From contig NC_088314.1 in assembly GCF_910592395.1 (NCBI RefSeq), positions 14,200,001 to 14,264,000 on the forward strand: 64,000 bases of DNA. The letters are read 5' to 3'. Below the pieces are notes generated by a model. The model had not been told where the DNA came from. It saw only the letters and a program-made list of their open reading frames with translations, and did no database searches. Source of the stretch: Lineus longissimus. Lineage: Eukaryota > Nemertea > Pilidiophora > Heteronemertea > Lineidae. The translations under genes and the position numbers were made by a program. Each line of letters begins with the position of its first letter. The first letter of the stretch is position 1. This document shows positions 45,601 to 57,773 of this stretch, piece after piece.

Positions 45601-48600
45601 CAGCAGCTGCAGTGACCTCATCATCGCGGAATGCTATAGGATAGTGCAGGTCTGCAATGAAATGCTTGGTATCTAGATCTGCGGTACTGTCAGTTTCATT
45701 TTACTATAGTTCTTTCAGTTTGCTCAGGATGGATTTGAGTGACTTTTGTATCTGAACTCTTCAAACGCAGGGTAATCGTATGGACAGAATTTTTATGAAC
45801 TTGGCACTGGTAGAGCAAGAGTGTCGACATCTTACCAAAGAACGTCGAAACCGCTGTATGCAGCCACTCGCTCAGGCATGTGCAGAGTGTGGAGAGGGTC
45901 AACGATCCCAAGAGTTGGTCGTATGGCACGGTTGGCAATTCCTATTTTAGCACCAATGGGAATGTAGTCAAAGACAGAAGCGCCAGTCGTTTCACTACCA
46001 GTTCCTGAGGTTGTTGGCACTGAAAAGAAGTAAAACACTTAATAATTTGATAAGGCCAGGTGATATTGAAAAATTGATTCTCGTCCCAGTCCACCCCAAT
46101 TTTTGCCGCTGCCCTGAAACGTTTATGTCACATTTTGCCACTTCATAACGTTTTACGAGAGACCACACATGTGCAGCCCCTGCTGACAGCATTTCCATTA
46201 TATGATATTAATAATTGCTTGAGGGCTTCCTTCATCCTAGTGTGTGTTGTAGTGGGGACATAATGTCCTTAGGTCGTGTACAGATGTTGCTATTTTTTAT
46301 GAAACATTATAGGAATACAACCGCCATGTGACTTACTCACCAGCAATCAAGGGCTTTAATTCATGCTCTACCGGGAGACCCTTCCCAATAGGAGCGTTGA
46401 CAAAGTCTAAGAATTCCGCGTCAGGTTTTGTTGCATAGAGATTGGCAGCTTTACATGTGTCCATGACGGAACCACCGCCCACCGCCAGATACGCGTCAAA
46501 GTTACCAGCACGGGCAAACTCTATGGCAGACTTGAAACTGAAAACATTGCGATATGTAATCAAGTTATTCATATTATGTTTCTTACTGACAATCCACTCT
46601 CGGATTTCATAATCATGAGGAGCTTCATTTTCACAATTTTAATTTTCAAATTACTAAATTTCTTTCAGTCTTTCCACGTTCTTTAGTTGACTTTCATCAA
46701 TTTGAAACCCTACCTGACGTCAGTAGGCTCCACGCGTACTTTATCGTACAGTTGATAGTTGACGCCATTTTGTTCCAGGGACGTAATTGCAACTTTAACA
46801 GGTGGAAGATTGACTAGTTTGGAATCTGTGAAGAGTGCGACCTTCTTTGCCTTCATGTTAATGAAGTCCAGGCCGACTTCTTGGGTGACGCCTTCGCCAT
46901 ATCTGATGTTTGAACACGCCATCTGTAGGACAGAATCAGAGTCTATGGAGACAATCTAAGCCTCAAATATGAAACGATGATACCTTGTTTGTGACCTAGG
47001 ACAATTCACTAACTTTGACTGTCATATCTTTCAAATGAGATGTAAACTGAAGTTCCTTATCCAGAGTGTACAGAAGAGCAAGGGAAATACCGCATCCAAG
47101 AGAGACCTTTGGCGACATGCCTTAGAGAGGTTATATAAGAGTGCACAAAAGCATATAGTTTGTGCATGTGTGTACTTTGGAAGCAAGTGTTGATTTTTAA
47201 GCATGCTGCATGTCTTTTGTGATTAAAAGACATGCAGTATCCTACCAAAGCAACATATTGCCCCAAATCCAATATTGCACGGTGGATCAACCTTAACCCT
47301 TACCTCAAAGGCATATTCTCTGTTGTCACTAGCGCTGCTTTTGACCTTGAGGACTGGAATAGAACCAGAAATGAAGCGGCCAGGGCCGTTGTGCTCACCT
47401 GTAGACATCAGCCAACATACGCTATTTTGTGACCTTGAAAAGTAGGCTCAGGTGGGTTAGGGTTAGACAGACACGGCAACCACTAGGGTAAGGGCAAGGG
47501 GCAAGGACATGTTGTCCATGATCTTGACACAAGAGGAATCGGAATAACAACCAACACAACCTACATCAATCCCCGGCATCAATCAAAGATTGTTTCCTCT
47601 GTCATAAGTGTTGACAGAATTATAATAATTTTTTTGACTCTACTTTCTTTCTCAACTTAGGCCAGATGAAATATGGGGAACAGCTGTGTTTATGATTTGA
47701 CTCATTGGCTAGATTAGGCCTACTTTCGTGTCCAGGTCAAATTTGAAAACTGACCTTGCCAAAATGTAGCATGCGCTTGGAGGTCATACTGAGATAATTT
47801 ATCAAATATGAACACCCTAGATCAAATTGCCTTTGAGTTATAGCACTTGAATCCGTTTGTGGTCAGGCCATATCTGAAGTTGGAACGGGCTGAAATTTTG
47901 AACCCCGGAGAAGGTCTTCCTGTCATACATTTTTCTAGGTTTTGAAGTTGCTATGTAAAACAATGACAAAACTTGCCACATTTTTTGTTTTTTCCAACTT
48001 TGACCTCTGTGACCTTGAAAAGTACGTCAAATCAAAAACCCGAACTGTATTTGATGCATTCTCACCAGATAAACCCACGATAAAAGTTTCGTCATACTAG
48101 CTAGCAGCGTTCAGGAGTTATGGCCAAATAAGGTTTTCACAAAGCGCCCCCTATATGCCAGAACAATAATCAAATCGCGCCGAATTCGGTATTCAAGTTA
48201 CTGTTGCCCCAAGAGACCCACACACTAAGTTTAAAGATTCTAGGTCCAGCGGTTAAGAAGCGTGCCACTATTGTTTAACGGATGACGGACAACGCGCTAT
48301 CGCTATAAAGCTCCCCTGTCCTCAAGACAGGTGAGCCAAAAACGATGTATAGCAAACAGTGGAGAAGAAATTGTTTGGCAATATACAGTTCAGTTTAGCC
48401 AAACAATAAGCTTGAAAAAACGTATTGTTTTCCGATATGAGACATGAACAATCTCATAAACTGATAAAGATAAGATATTTGGGGCAGTAGAATTCAACTT
48501 TCAAGTTGGCCCTGTTTTTTATTCACGGCACCACACATTGACACAAATACAGTGTGTCCACACTATCTAACAATGCATGAACCCAGAAGATATTTTGCTT

Positions 48601-49288
48601 TTGTAATCTGCATTGTTTTGTAATTATGAATGTCATAAGCATTTTACCTGGAGTAGCCCGGGGGTCCATCTGAGCATGAGCGGGACATCTGCATCTGAAA
48701 GAAAAAATCGTACTTAAACAGAATCAGATCAAAGTTTGACAGTCCCTACTAAAAAATTACCCTTAGCTAATGTACTGTGAGGTATTTGTAGGGTATTTCA
48801 GGGTAAATGAGGGGTTAATTTGGCTGGGTTACTTTCTGTCAAAGCATGAAAGACAATTTAGTCTCCGTCACGTTCTTGGTTACTGTGGCGATTACCATTG
48901 ACATTTATTTAGAACACATTTGCTGGCGATCGTTTGATTCAGCCCGCCTACCCCAGCTGGGATCATGTGAGTTATGGAAAATCTCATAAACATGACATTC
49001 GAATGTGAACATTGAATGGGTAAGCCCTGTATTTGTGCAATTCATTACGTTGCCATTGTGTAAAAATTGTACAAAAGGGATAAGATCATGAGATGTGGAC
49101 TTTAGACTCATTTTTCATCCGCTGTTTGTGCGGAATGGGACTGATGACGATCCCCAAACTGACGTTTAACCTGGAAAGTATTGCTAGAAGATACTTTCGA
49201 AATGTTGCGTAGGTTAGATCACTTACGTTGTAGCAGAAATTGCCCGCATAAGACCTCGAACCGTCTCTCGTGTGCTGCGAATCGCCAT
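42686..49288 (-). CDS. ADHFE1: Hydroxyacid-oxoacid transhydrogenase, mitochondrial (12 exons)
   Basis: The exons are 49288-49227, 48694-48648, 47353-47304, 46922-46714, 46537-46341, 46019-45836, 45164-45012, 44459-44361, 44014-43936, 43803-43707, 43282-43125 and 42769-42686. All introns are GT-AG and all phases agree, giving 1419 bases and 472 residues, close to the vertebrate length of about 467. The enzyme is an iron-type alcohol dehydrogenase family member that converts gamma-hydroxybutyrate to succinic semialdehyde while reducing 2-oxoglutarate to 2-hydroxyglutarate in mitochondria. Visible features: an arginine-rich amino end without acidic residues except one E (targeting peptide); the [16 protein letters not shown] nucleotide loop; [11 protein letters not shown]; metal ligands Asp and His in FDVLCHALESYT, then His in HLCHGLSYA and IPHGLSVV. 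The tail is [15 protein letters not shown]. Exons 2 and 3 are tiny (47 and 50 bases). No lesion is seen. Introns contain a GACGGACG-type repeat (47378-48345) and a decayed exon copy. Confidence 0.96.
44187..44285 (-). pseudogene. Decayed tandem copy of ADHFE1 exon 8
   Basis: After a good acceptor (ATTTCAG, ending 44286) the sequence reads [20 protein letters not shown] in the frame of exon 8. It then loses one base at the position of the next phenylalanine codon. In the shifted frame [11 protein letters not shown] is still readable. The donor GT found after exon 8 is absent. It lies between exon 8 (44459-44361) and exon 9 (44014-43936), the usual place of a mutually exclusive alternative exon. 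The phase at the acceptor would be compatible with splicing from exon 7. Confidence 0.85.
45545..45700 (-). other. Unexplained coding-like islet in ADHFE1 intron 6
   Basis: An open frame of 52 codons between two stops reads [20 protein letters not shown], then [20 protein letters not shown]. The composition is protein-like and not repeat-like, but no homologous family is recognised and no proper acceptor/donor pair keeps the ADHFE1 frame. It may be a relic of an inserted gene or chance. Confidence 0.25.
47378..48345. repeat. Dispersed GACGGACG-type repeat, copy 3 (in ADHFE1 intron 2)
   Basis: It starts GGCCAGGGCCGTTGTGCTC and ends CAGGTGAGCCAAAAACG, about 0.97 kb, the most complete copy. The 3' half is collinear with 35950-36442 (GACCTCTGTGACCTTGAAA, GCGCCCCCTATATG, CAGCGGTTAAGAAGCGTGCC). 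CTCACCT/AGGTGAG at the ends suggests a DNA-type element with short inverted termini. Confidence 0.75.
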
Positions 49289-49879
49289 TTCTTGCTCCAC
49301 CCCGTGTGAAAATATAGGACGCCAGAAAATAAATGCGACAAGTCCTCCTATCAAATTCACTTAAAAAACATTAAACTAAAATACAATATTTATCCAACTA
49401 TGAAAATAAACACTGAATTGACGCGCAGCCTTATTTATCAAATGTCTTATTTACTGAGATTTTGAACTTTGTAATTTTCCAAGTGGTCAAAATAAAAAAT
49501 ATTTATATTCGTTAGGTACGCGTTTTACATATATACAGTCATATTCACCTCACATTATCCTCTATATCCGGGTTAAGTGTTTTCTGTAGACCTTGTTGGA
49601 GGGTCGATTTTGATATCTTCTTACGCCTGCGAGTATATGTGGAATGGAAATCTGCGTTGTCGGATCGAGAGAATCTCCCCTGATCTGTTTTGTCGTAGAC
49701 TAAGTGAGCTGTATCTTAGAACTAGTAAAGACGGGCACGTTTTTTCACTTTCGGTTCCACAAATTTACCTTTTTGGTAATGTGAAGCTTCAATGTTAAGA
49801 TCTTATGACATCAAGCATGTTGGCATGAAATCTGAGCTTGGCTTCATTACTGATGATATTAATCATTAGCCGCATCACT
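49289..49879. other. ADHFE1 upstream spacer
   Basis: The region 5' of ADHFE1 exon 1 has no TATA box at a convincing distance and no open frame with a recognisable domain. The promoter probably lies within 49289-49600 but cannot be delimited. Confidence 0.4.
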
Positions 49880-50280
49880 CGAGTACATGTAGCATGGCCG
49901 CCGAATTACGCCCCACATTACGCTGTTGGTAGAGTTCGCACAAAATGAGACAAAATAAGACGTTGGAATATTTTTCCAGTTTTAGGATTTGAATGATTGG
50001 CGACACGCCGGTCAACACACCAGGCTAAAATTCATCGCAATGTTCGGCAGAAACAGCTTTAATTCATGATATCAGAGGAACTTCATTCTGATTGCACAGA
50101 TAGCAGCCCTGCTACTAGACAGCGAGACCACGATTGTTTTATTTTTTTGGGTCACATAGCGTTTGGTCATGAGGATGTATAGCACCCGTTCCCGTCCATT
50201 AAGTTCTAGTCAAATCGATAAGGCCCGCTGTGGTTCTATGAACTTGAGGCGAATCCAGGCGATGCAATCCGATGATACAG

Positions 50281-51689
50281 GCCATGTCGATTTAACGGAA
50301 TCGACGGAATAAACAGAATCAACGGAAACTCTACGGGAACAATGCTAAAACTGCATAAACAATCGCTTGGCAATTAAAGAATGTTATTACTAACAATAAA
50401 TGCAACATTCCCAGGCTATTTGAATGTTATAAATCGCTATAGTTATCGAGAAGTAAATTTACCCCCTTGACAGGCTTGTAAAAAGGTCTGCGAGGTATTG
50501 TTTTCGTGGACTTGTTCCCCATCCTACCTATTATGATTTTGAACTGTGTGATATACAGTTAGGAGACGAGCTCAGTCTATATTACATGCAGACGAGGTTG
50601 TTTCTGGGAATCGCCATTCTCCTGTCAGAACGGGTCATACTAAACAGCGTCCACCAGGTTTAAATGCATATTAAGCCATCAAAATAAAATCTAATGGTCA
50701 TAAACGAAATAAGCAGGACATTTTAAAAATTTCCTGATCGTTTCATGACATGTACCCGCGTCCACCACCCAGTCAGCGGCTGTGTTGGATTTGACTTGGA
50801 GGAAATGATAGGGTTCCCAATACAACAGGATATATGAGCCCTGCGATTTTAGACAACATCTCCCTTATCTTACACCCAAATTTCATGAACATTTTCAGGG
50901 ATTGTGTTTTATGGTGTACTTATTACGTTTATGGCTACTAAATTTTATTTTGATGACTTTATACCTGACTTAAACCTGGTGGACGCTGGTCGGCGCTGAT
51001 GTACGCTGGTGGACGCTGTTTAGAAGGACCAATCAGAACAGATCGGTGTTTTCGGTCATCGATTGTTCACGATTTTAATGTAGGTAGAGAAGGTTTGTTA
51101 ATGATCAAGAGATACAAAAATAGGGGGCAGAAGTCAGGGGCGTGTAAAAATCTGGGGAGGTAATGTACATTAGGCTATGGGGAGCAGTTAATGAAGGGAT
51201 GATAGCCTATATGGAAATTGTCAATGGGTAAAAGTCATAGGGGGCAGGGGAACGAACGCGGGAAGGTGGATTGCCATAGACCTGTTTTTTCTCAAGGTGT
51301 CACTATACCGGTACCTTGCGCGTGACAAAAACCCCTAGACCTAAGCCTTAATATTAGCCTAGACTGTAACCACGCCCCTCACGTCACTCATGTAATACAT
51401 GAACGTACGCTCCTATAACGAGCACTTCGAGGCGACCACAGAGTCTGGTTTTGAGCGATACTAGCTTAGGCCTGTCTATAAACTAAACCCAGAACACAAG
51501 TTCGTGAGATGTTTTTTGTATCAATATGATCAACACCAGCGAATTCGTCCTGCTATCTCGTGTAGAGTCTTGAACCAATCGGGTATTTCCCCAAACGGGA
51601 TTCCGATACAGATACATGATGGGAACCAAGTTGTATCGGTTACAGACCAGTTTTCGTTGATTCCGTCGATTCCCCTAAATCGACATGGC
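50281..51689. mobile_element. 1.4-kb non-autonomous element with 11-bp TSD (MULE-like)
   Basis: The termini GCCATGTCGATTTAACGGAA and GCCATGTCGATTTAGGGGAA (inverse of right end) begin an inverted repeat of about 38 bases with few mismatches. The flanks CGATGATACAG (50270-50280) and CGATGATGCAG (51690-51700) differ by one base. Copy A shows the empty site at about 4838-4850 with a single CGATGATACAG. A target duplication of 9-11 bp is typical of Mutator-like elements. No transposase frame is present; short frames near 51504-51745 look random. Confidence 0.85.
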
Positions 51690-51884
51690 CGATGATGCAG
51701 CGTCAAGCGTCCAAAATCCAAAATCGGGAGTGCAGCATTTATCAACTACCGTGTCTTGGGCATCGAACCGAGATCATAGAAATAGCAGACATGTAACCGT
51801 TATGTATTCAAATCGGCACATCAGGGTGTGCATGTATCGATATTTCAAGCAGGTATATAATCAACCCAAGAACTTTAAAGGGTA

Positions 51885-53650
51885 ACTCGTGTCAAATTTC
51901 ACCATATAATGTTTTAGCTGTTTTTGACAAATGACTACGTCACTTTCTCATAAATCAGTAAGGTTTTCGAATCGAAATGCACATTTTCTAGAAATTGATG
52001 GTTTTAATCCCGCCCGGACGGCTCGCTTCGATGCCGTTGAAACGCGCTACGCCGACGACGTTTTCGTTGATGACGTCACAACATGAACATTTTCGTGGTC
52101 GCGGTGGTTTACATTCCCGCAAAAAAAAAATCTCATTCGTTTATTTACAACTGCCATTGACCATTGACATTCCATCCTGTCCTTACACAATATATACACG
52201 ATAAGAACTGAAGGTGTTCGGGTTTCCGCTGGCCTAACCCTATCAAAGAACCGGGCCGTCACCATGAAGTTCAAGTCAAGAGGTCACCAGCCGATGGTTC
52301 ATCCTCTCCTCCTGAACACAACTTCGAGAACCAATTCCAAATTCATCTGCCGTTGGGGGTCTTCCAGCACATTTGGAAAAAAACTCGAAGTAACGAAGTA
52401 AGGGAAGGGACGGCCCCTCCCCCCCCCTCCCCAAGTCCACAGCCCTAGTCATTTCATCATAAATTTCCTAAGTCCAACCAGGAAATTCCATCGCTGACGT
52501 CATAATAATGGTATTCCTAAAACTATTTTAAGACCTCATTTAATATTCATTAGATTTTCCTGAGCGTACGCGAACTACTGCGGATATAGCTTCTTCCTGG
52601 AGCGAATAGGAAAATATTCTGCGGTCTGACTTGTTCATGTTGTGACGTCATGAGGTCACGTGACTTAGTGCGGGTTTTTCGAAACGTCTTCGGCAGTTGA
52701 CCAGTCTGACGCGATTAAAACAGCGATTTTATAATAAATCTGATCAAAAATGGAAAATTTGAGCTTTACATTTGTGATCAACAATTAAAAACGGACGTAT
52801 TTCCGCAAAGTTGTAAATCACATCTGTGACTGTGGCCAGTCTGTTTCTGGGTGAATCTTGTTTTTATTGGTTGTAGCCGGCCTTTAAGCTTTGTAGATGG
52901 CTCCACCCGTTTTCTCCTCGTGTTATCGCTTTTGCCGCCATTGTTAAGATCCAGAATCTTCCATATTTTTTGGGTCCATCAAATGAGTGAATTTGCCTAA
53001 TCCCCGAAAGTTTTATAGAGAATTTAAGGGCCTTACAAAGGTAACTAGAATAGAAATAATTTCCTTTACTGTGATGACAAGAACTTAGGAGAACTTAGTG
53101 GCTTGTTTTTTGGATCAAGTATAGATTTAATATTCTCGGTGACATTTCTTTCGTTACACCACTTCGGACATCTCAACCTGGCTAGTACTTGATTATATCG
53201 TGATGTGTTCAATCTATCGTCTCTGTGAGGTAGCTCGGTATTGGAGCTCTTCATCTTAATAATTTTGTTTGTAGTTAACATCAAGTTTTGGGGCAGCAAT
53301 GTGGACTTTAGTAGCATTATCTCAGTCTATTTTATGAATATTTTAGTTCAATATTAAATCGTCAGGTGTCCTCACTTCCTTGAGGACAGTGTTGTGACAG
53401 GTTTTCCTGTCCTCCTGGTGGATGTACTATTGTCTTCCATGATTATCTCTTTGTTGTCACGAATATGTACTTAGTTGTTCAATTATTGTATCTTTCAGTT
53501 TATTAAGTGGTGAATAGATGGGAAAAGAAATCAAGCTTGTTGGTGTTGTCTTCCGGTAATTTAAGGGTGGATGAAACAAGCCACGGCATGAATATTAACG
53601 ACTAAAGATATCATTGCCGCTACAACATCATAGTATCACCTTAATAAGAA
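51885..53650. other. Copy-B-specific insertion, old inverted-repeat element, no gene
   Basis: Copy A passes from the CATCAGGGTGTGCATGTA block directly to GATGCAAGCTGAAACC, whereas copy B has about 1.8 kb between. It contains an inverted pair TGATGACGTCACAACATGAA (about 52068-52087) and its complement near 52631-52652, probably the diverged arms of an old DNA element. An open frame at 53066-53317 (minus) has no recognised domain. Confidence 0.5.
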
Positions 53651-53999
53651 GGAAGATGCAAGCTGAAACCTCCGAATAACGCATTCTTTCAATTTCAATT
53701 TCTGCATGTATAGCGCAATACAAGTTTCGTGGCTGAACTCTCTCTTTCAACGTAATTATTCTCTCCCACTTTATAGTACCAGGCTCAGGGAAATTTGAAA
53801 GACGGTAGCTTCCTTCTTATTGCATATGTCAATTCACTCACGGTCACGCACCTGTAATAAAGTTTTAAGCCGTTCTCCTCTTAAATTGGCACTTCCTACA
53901 TGCTAATAACTTTTTTCCGAGACTTACACGGGGAGGAACGCTTTCACAGCAAAATAGACCTATCTTAGCCTATCCAACCATGAAATTTTCGGTGTACGT

Positions 54000-55685
54000 T
54001 ATATATATATATATGTTTATTCGTACTACTTTCCGTTGTACAGATGACAAAAAATAAGGTGCAATAAGACAATACAGAGTTGGGTGCAAATACAAGTTTA
54101 CGATAAGGCAAACAAAGTAAAAGGTAAGACTGAGAGTCGAACCCGAAAACCTCTCATTCTTGGAGATGATCCTGAATAAGTTACATTAGTATCTTGAACT
54201 ATCACAATAAAACTAACACCAAAAACAATACTCCATCAAATCAACCTGTACACAAAAAGTTGATTATTATGTCTATTTCCTCTTTTGTGAGAATATGATT
54301 CCCTGCCTCCCGCATTTCAAGCAATTCCCTAACTTGGATGGCAACCCTATTATGCCCCAATCCCCAAAATTCCCTATTGATGTCCCTTAGCATTATACAT
54401 TCATCAGGCAGCTGATCCATATTCCAGTTGTACTTTTGTAACACCATAGTTAGACTTTTCCCCACTGATGAGACGCTCCCGGCAAATAATAATCCAACTG
54501 TAACCTTTACGAGTGTATTTCCTGATTTCCGCAGTCCTTTGATGAATTTTACGAACCTTTTCTCCAATTGAGTTTGAACGCTACAGTCCTTTATAATGGC
54601 TGGTAACAGGTCATTATGAGTGCGATATGGCAAACACAAAATCTGACGAATACATTTACGCCATGCAATATACAATTCTTCCATGTATGGTTTTGAACAA
54701 TCTAGCAACTGGTAACCATACAGCGGCATACAAAAACTTTTGAATAACTTATATCTGATTTCAAAGTTGGCGTACCTAAACTGAGCCATAAGCATGTTGG
54801 TCCGTTTGTACAGATCATTAACTAAAACCTGAACCCTACTCCGACGAACATCAGGACCAAGAAGAATGCCCAAATGAATTTCTTCATTAGAAATTTGAAC
54901 CCTTGTACCCTCAAATACAATCTCCCCTGGCGGGTCATGTGACCCGAAGACTAAATATCTACTCTTAGATGCGTTGAAGGATATTCTGAATTCAATAGAA
55001 AATTGACAAGCCGTGTTTAGCATCTTATTTAACCCATAGAACGATGGTGCTATGAGAATAACATCATCGGCATATGCAAATACACCGCAAAAAAATATTG
55101 CCAACATGGCAGCCGAAACTGTCAGTTTTTATACTCGTAATAAGCTCATCCAGATAAATTCCAAAAAGAACGGGGGAGAGCACCCCACCCTGCTTAACTC
55201 CATTGGATACAGTAAATTCACCAGACATATGCTTCCCCCACTGAACCTGTACACGTTGTTGTGTGTAGATGTTGGCTAATAGCCTAGCCGCTAATGGACA
55301 TAGCCCCTTTTTGATCAAAATTCGAAATAGCTTCACAAAATGAACACAATCAAATGCTTTGCTTGCATCAAGCATTACGCAATACACTGCGGTGTTGCAA
55401 CCGTTATAATAATTAATTACTTCATTTATAGCCGTGCTACACGTAGCTGTGGAGAGACCTGCCTTGAACCCAAACTGGGCATCAGATGTACTCAGCTCAT
55501 TCTGGTACTTTTTTAGGAATATATTATCCATTATTTTGCCAATAACGCTACTTAGCGAAATACCTCTATAATTATCGGACGTATTCAAAGACTTTCTACT
55601 GCTTTTTGGAATTGGAACTACTTTAGTTCGAACAAACCCCATCGGGCAATAACCGTGACTCATCATGGAGCTCACTATGCTCATT
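54000..55685 (-). mobile_element. 5'-truncated non-LTR retrotransposon in copy B
   Basis: The 3' end is a (TA)n tract at 54000-54013. The 5' end is near 55685, inside the polymerase domain. Copy A at about 5330-5350 has the uninterrupted sequence (GTATGTTGTGCACAATAATT). The endonuclease and ORF1 are missing. Confidence 0.85.
54241..55684 (-). pseudogene. Reverse transcriptase of non-LTR element, frameshifted
   Basis: Two overlapping frames (55684-55064 and 55107-54241) together form one polymerase. Part one has KVVPIPKSSRKSLNTSDNYR, GISLSSVIGKIMDN, VYCVMLDASKAFDCVHF (motif A) and VSNGVKQGGVLSPVLFGIYL (motif B). Part two, in a shifted frame, has FAYADDVILIAPS (motif C) and SFNASKSRYLVFGS, followed by a thumb-like region. 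The shift between motifs B and C abolishes function. The clade is uncertain; the C-terminal layout is jockey/CR1-like. Confidence 0.85.
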
Positions 55686-56389
55686 ATGCACGATAATTAC
55701 ATAGTTTTAGGGATTAGAAGTTTGTTGTTTTTTTAACGGCTTTTAACCCGCGAATCAGCTTTTCACCAAATGGAGCTCACAACCACACAAGTAAGCCAAT
55801 TAGACTGAAACTTCATCATCATCTTCATTTTAAACACACCTAATTCCAAATTCGAGAAGAGGTATATTTCAAATGGAAATTACCTCTCAACTGGTATGGT
55901 GAGACCACGCTATGATCTTAAACTGAACTATTTCGCGAGCTGATTGGTTTTATAACAGGTGCGTGGCCTCACAAGATATGTTGTGGAGTATGAAAATTCA
56001 CATTTGCCGAAATATCATTGAATCTTTTCATGCCATGCAGGACATGCTTGATGATGAAAAGTGGAATGCAAGGATGTGATCAGGTTCAATCTAGATTCGA
56101 GGCGGGGATTGAAACCGAGATTCTGGTGAATAAGTTCCGAAATATCAACAATAATACGAAATAATAAATTCTTCTAGAATAATTAACTTCAGAAGAATGG
56201 TGTAACCATTTGAAACGTCAAGGTGATGATTAACATTGATAGTGTAAAAGCTAACTTTTTTATCGAAACAATAACAGCCTCTTCCTCAGTCTAAAAATTG
56301 CATTGGAGCTGTGTCAGCTTTAATCAGCTATTGGGAGTGTTGTTCGTGCAGTTCTGCTTTAAAGACAACAGGAATACCGAATATGTTTT

Positions 56390-57493
56390 CTACACAATAA
56401 ACACTTTTGCGGTCAACTGCTTACCAGTACTTAGTTTCGGCCAGGCAATTATTTCTTCATTTGCACCAACAATAAGCTTATATTTCGAGACAAAATGGGC
56501 ATCTAAAGTCATTAGGAACACTGTGCTGGCTTTCACATCTGATTGTTCAAGGCACGGCCACGAAGTTAACATAAATATTGATATAGCGTGTTTCTTAGAA
56601 TGAAACTGGTAACTCTCTCTAGGGTCAAAAAGGGAACTGATGAGCCTCTTCGACCGATGGACCTCAACGATAACGTTATAAGATCCAAGCAAAGACACAC
56701 TTGCGGAGTCTCCGAATTTTCGGAAGAAATCATCACGAAAGATAATCGACGTGGATGTATTATACTCGTACGGTTTTTTTAAAATGGTGATGGAGTGTGT
56801 TCTGGCTGATGATTTATAGAGATTACCATTTAAATCACATTTGATATCTTCTAACATGATGTTATCCATCTTAAGTGATTTTATTATGTCGACTTCAGGC
56901 ATAAGAGAGTAGCGATGTCCATTTAGGCTTTTAACGTACTGAATTTTAAGAACGAACCCTACATTTATTACTTTATACCAATCTAACCACGATATAGACA
57001 GGACTTTTTCCCTGTTCTTGTGTATCTGAAATTTGCATCGAAAGGTCAACTCCAAGAAAACATTCTCATCACATGAAACCATTTTGAAATATTTGAAACT
57101 CGAATTTTTCGGACCGAGGCTTTTCTTAAGTTCATTATACGGTAAAATCAACTCTCGGCAATTACCATTTCCATTCAAATCTATTTGAAATGCTCGAAAT
57201 CTTTTATAGACAGATTTCATTCCACGATGAGTGCTAACACCTATTACATCATTGCCCAATTCGCCAGCAATGTAGGTGAGCTCGTTAAAATGAAAATTAG
57301 ATATCATTCTAAAACCTCCGCTCATACTATCTTGGCTGAAGACGTAGACGTTACGATGAGGGCTCAAGGAGAAATGAAAAAGAGCCACCGTAACTATGAC
57401 CCTTAACTTCGTGTGGTAAAAGACTGATGCCGCCCACGCTGGGAATCGGTCATAGATCCTTACATCACGATACGACCGATAGTTGCCCCTCTG
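56390..57493 (-). CDS. Hypothetical protein, duplicated gene, copy B
   Basis: This is the counterpart of the frame at 5795-6898, same length and same stop. The amino two thirds are almost identical to copy A (one F/L change at GELGND, plus ILKKPY for ILEKPY). The region RKFGDSASVSLLGSYNVIVE to SWPCLEQ differs at 14 of about 65 positions, then identity returns. Both frames stay open, so the change is not simple decay. Function unknown; see copy A for motif details. Confidence 0.5.
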   Translation of the reverse strand, partial: QRGNYRSYRDVRIYDRFPAWAASVFYHTKLRVIVTVALFHFSLSPHRNVYVFSQDSMSGGFRMISNFHFNELTYIAGELGNDVIGVSTHRGMKSVYKRFRAFQIDLNGNGNCRELILPYNELKKSLGPKNSSFKYFKMVSCDENVFLELTFRCKFQIHKNREKVLSISWLDWYKVINVGFVLKIQYVKSLNGHRYSLMPEVDIIKSLKMDNIMLEDIKCDLNGNLYKSSARTHSITILKKPYEYNTSTSIIFRDDFFRKFGDSASVSLLGSYNVIVEVHRSKRLISSLFDPRESYQFHSKKHAISIFMLTSWPCLEQSDVKASTVFLMTLDAHFVSKYKLIVGANEEIIAWPKLSTGKQLTAKVFIV

Positions 57494-57773
57494 CTAGTTC
57501 GGTGTTTTGGTTGAAAGTTAAAATTATGACATCTTTGAATGTACGTAATGTTCGAGTTTCAAAGGATATATATGTTTAAATTCTAATGTAAATACATTAC
57601 ATGTAGGAGATGGATGGCTGCCCCTCTCTCTTGATTAGACAATCTTGATAAGTAATGCACGCATCTTGATTATATCAATCCAGTTTTAACGCATAATGCC
57701 TGTTTGGGATACCCTGTATAACAGAGATGTTGCTCCGCATCTCATCCCGACGACCGTGGCAATTCAGCGGAAT

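Noticed and set aside
54110-54160. GGGTTCGACTCTCAGTC on the minus strand, resembling a tRNA T-arm
   Set aside because: It lies in the 3' untranslated part of the LINE and no acceptor or anticodon stem can be folded around it.
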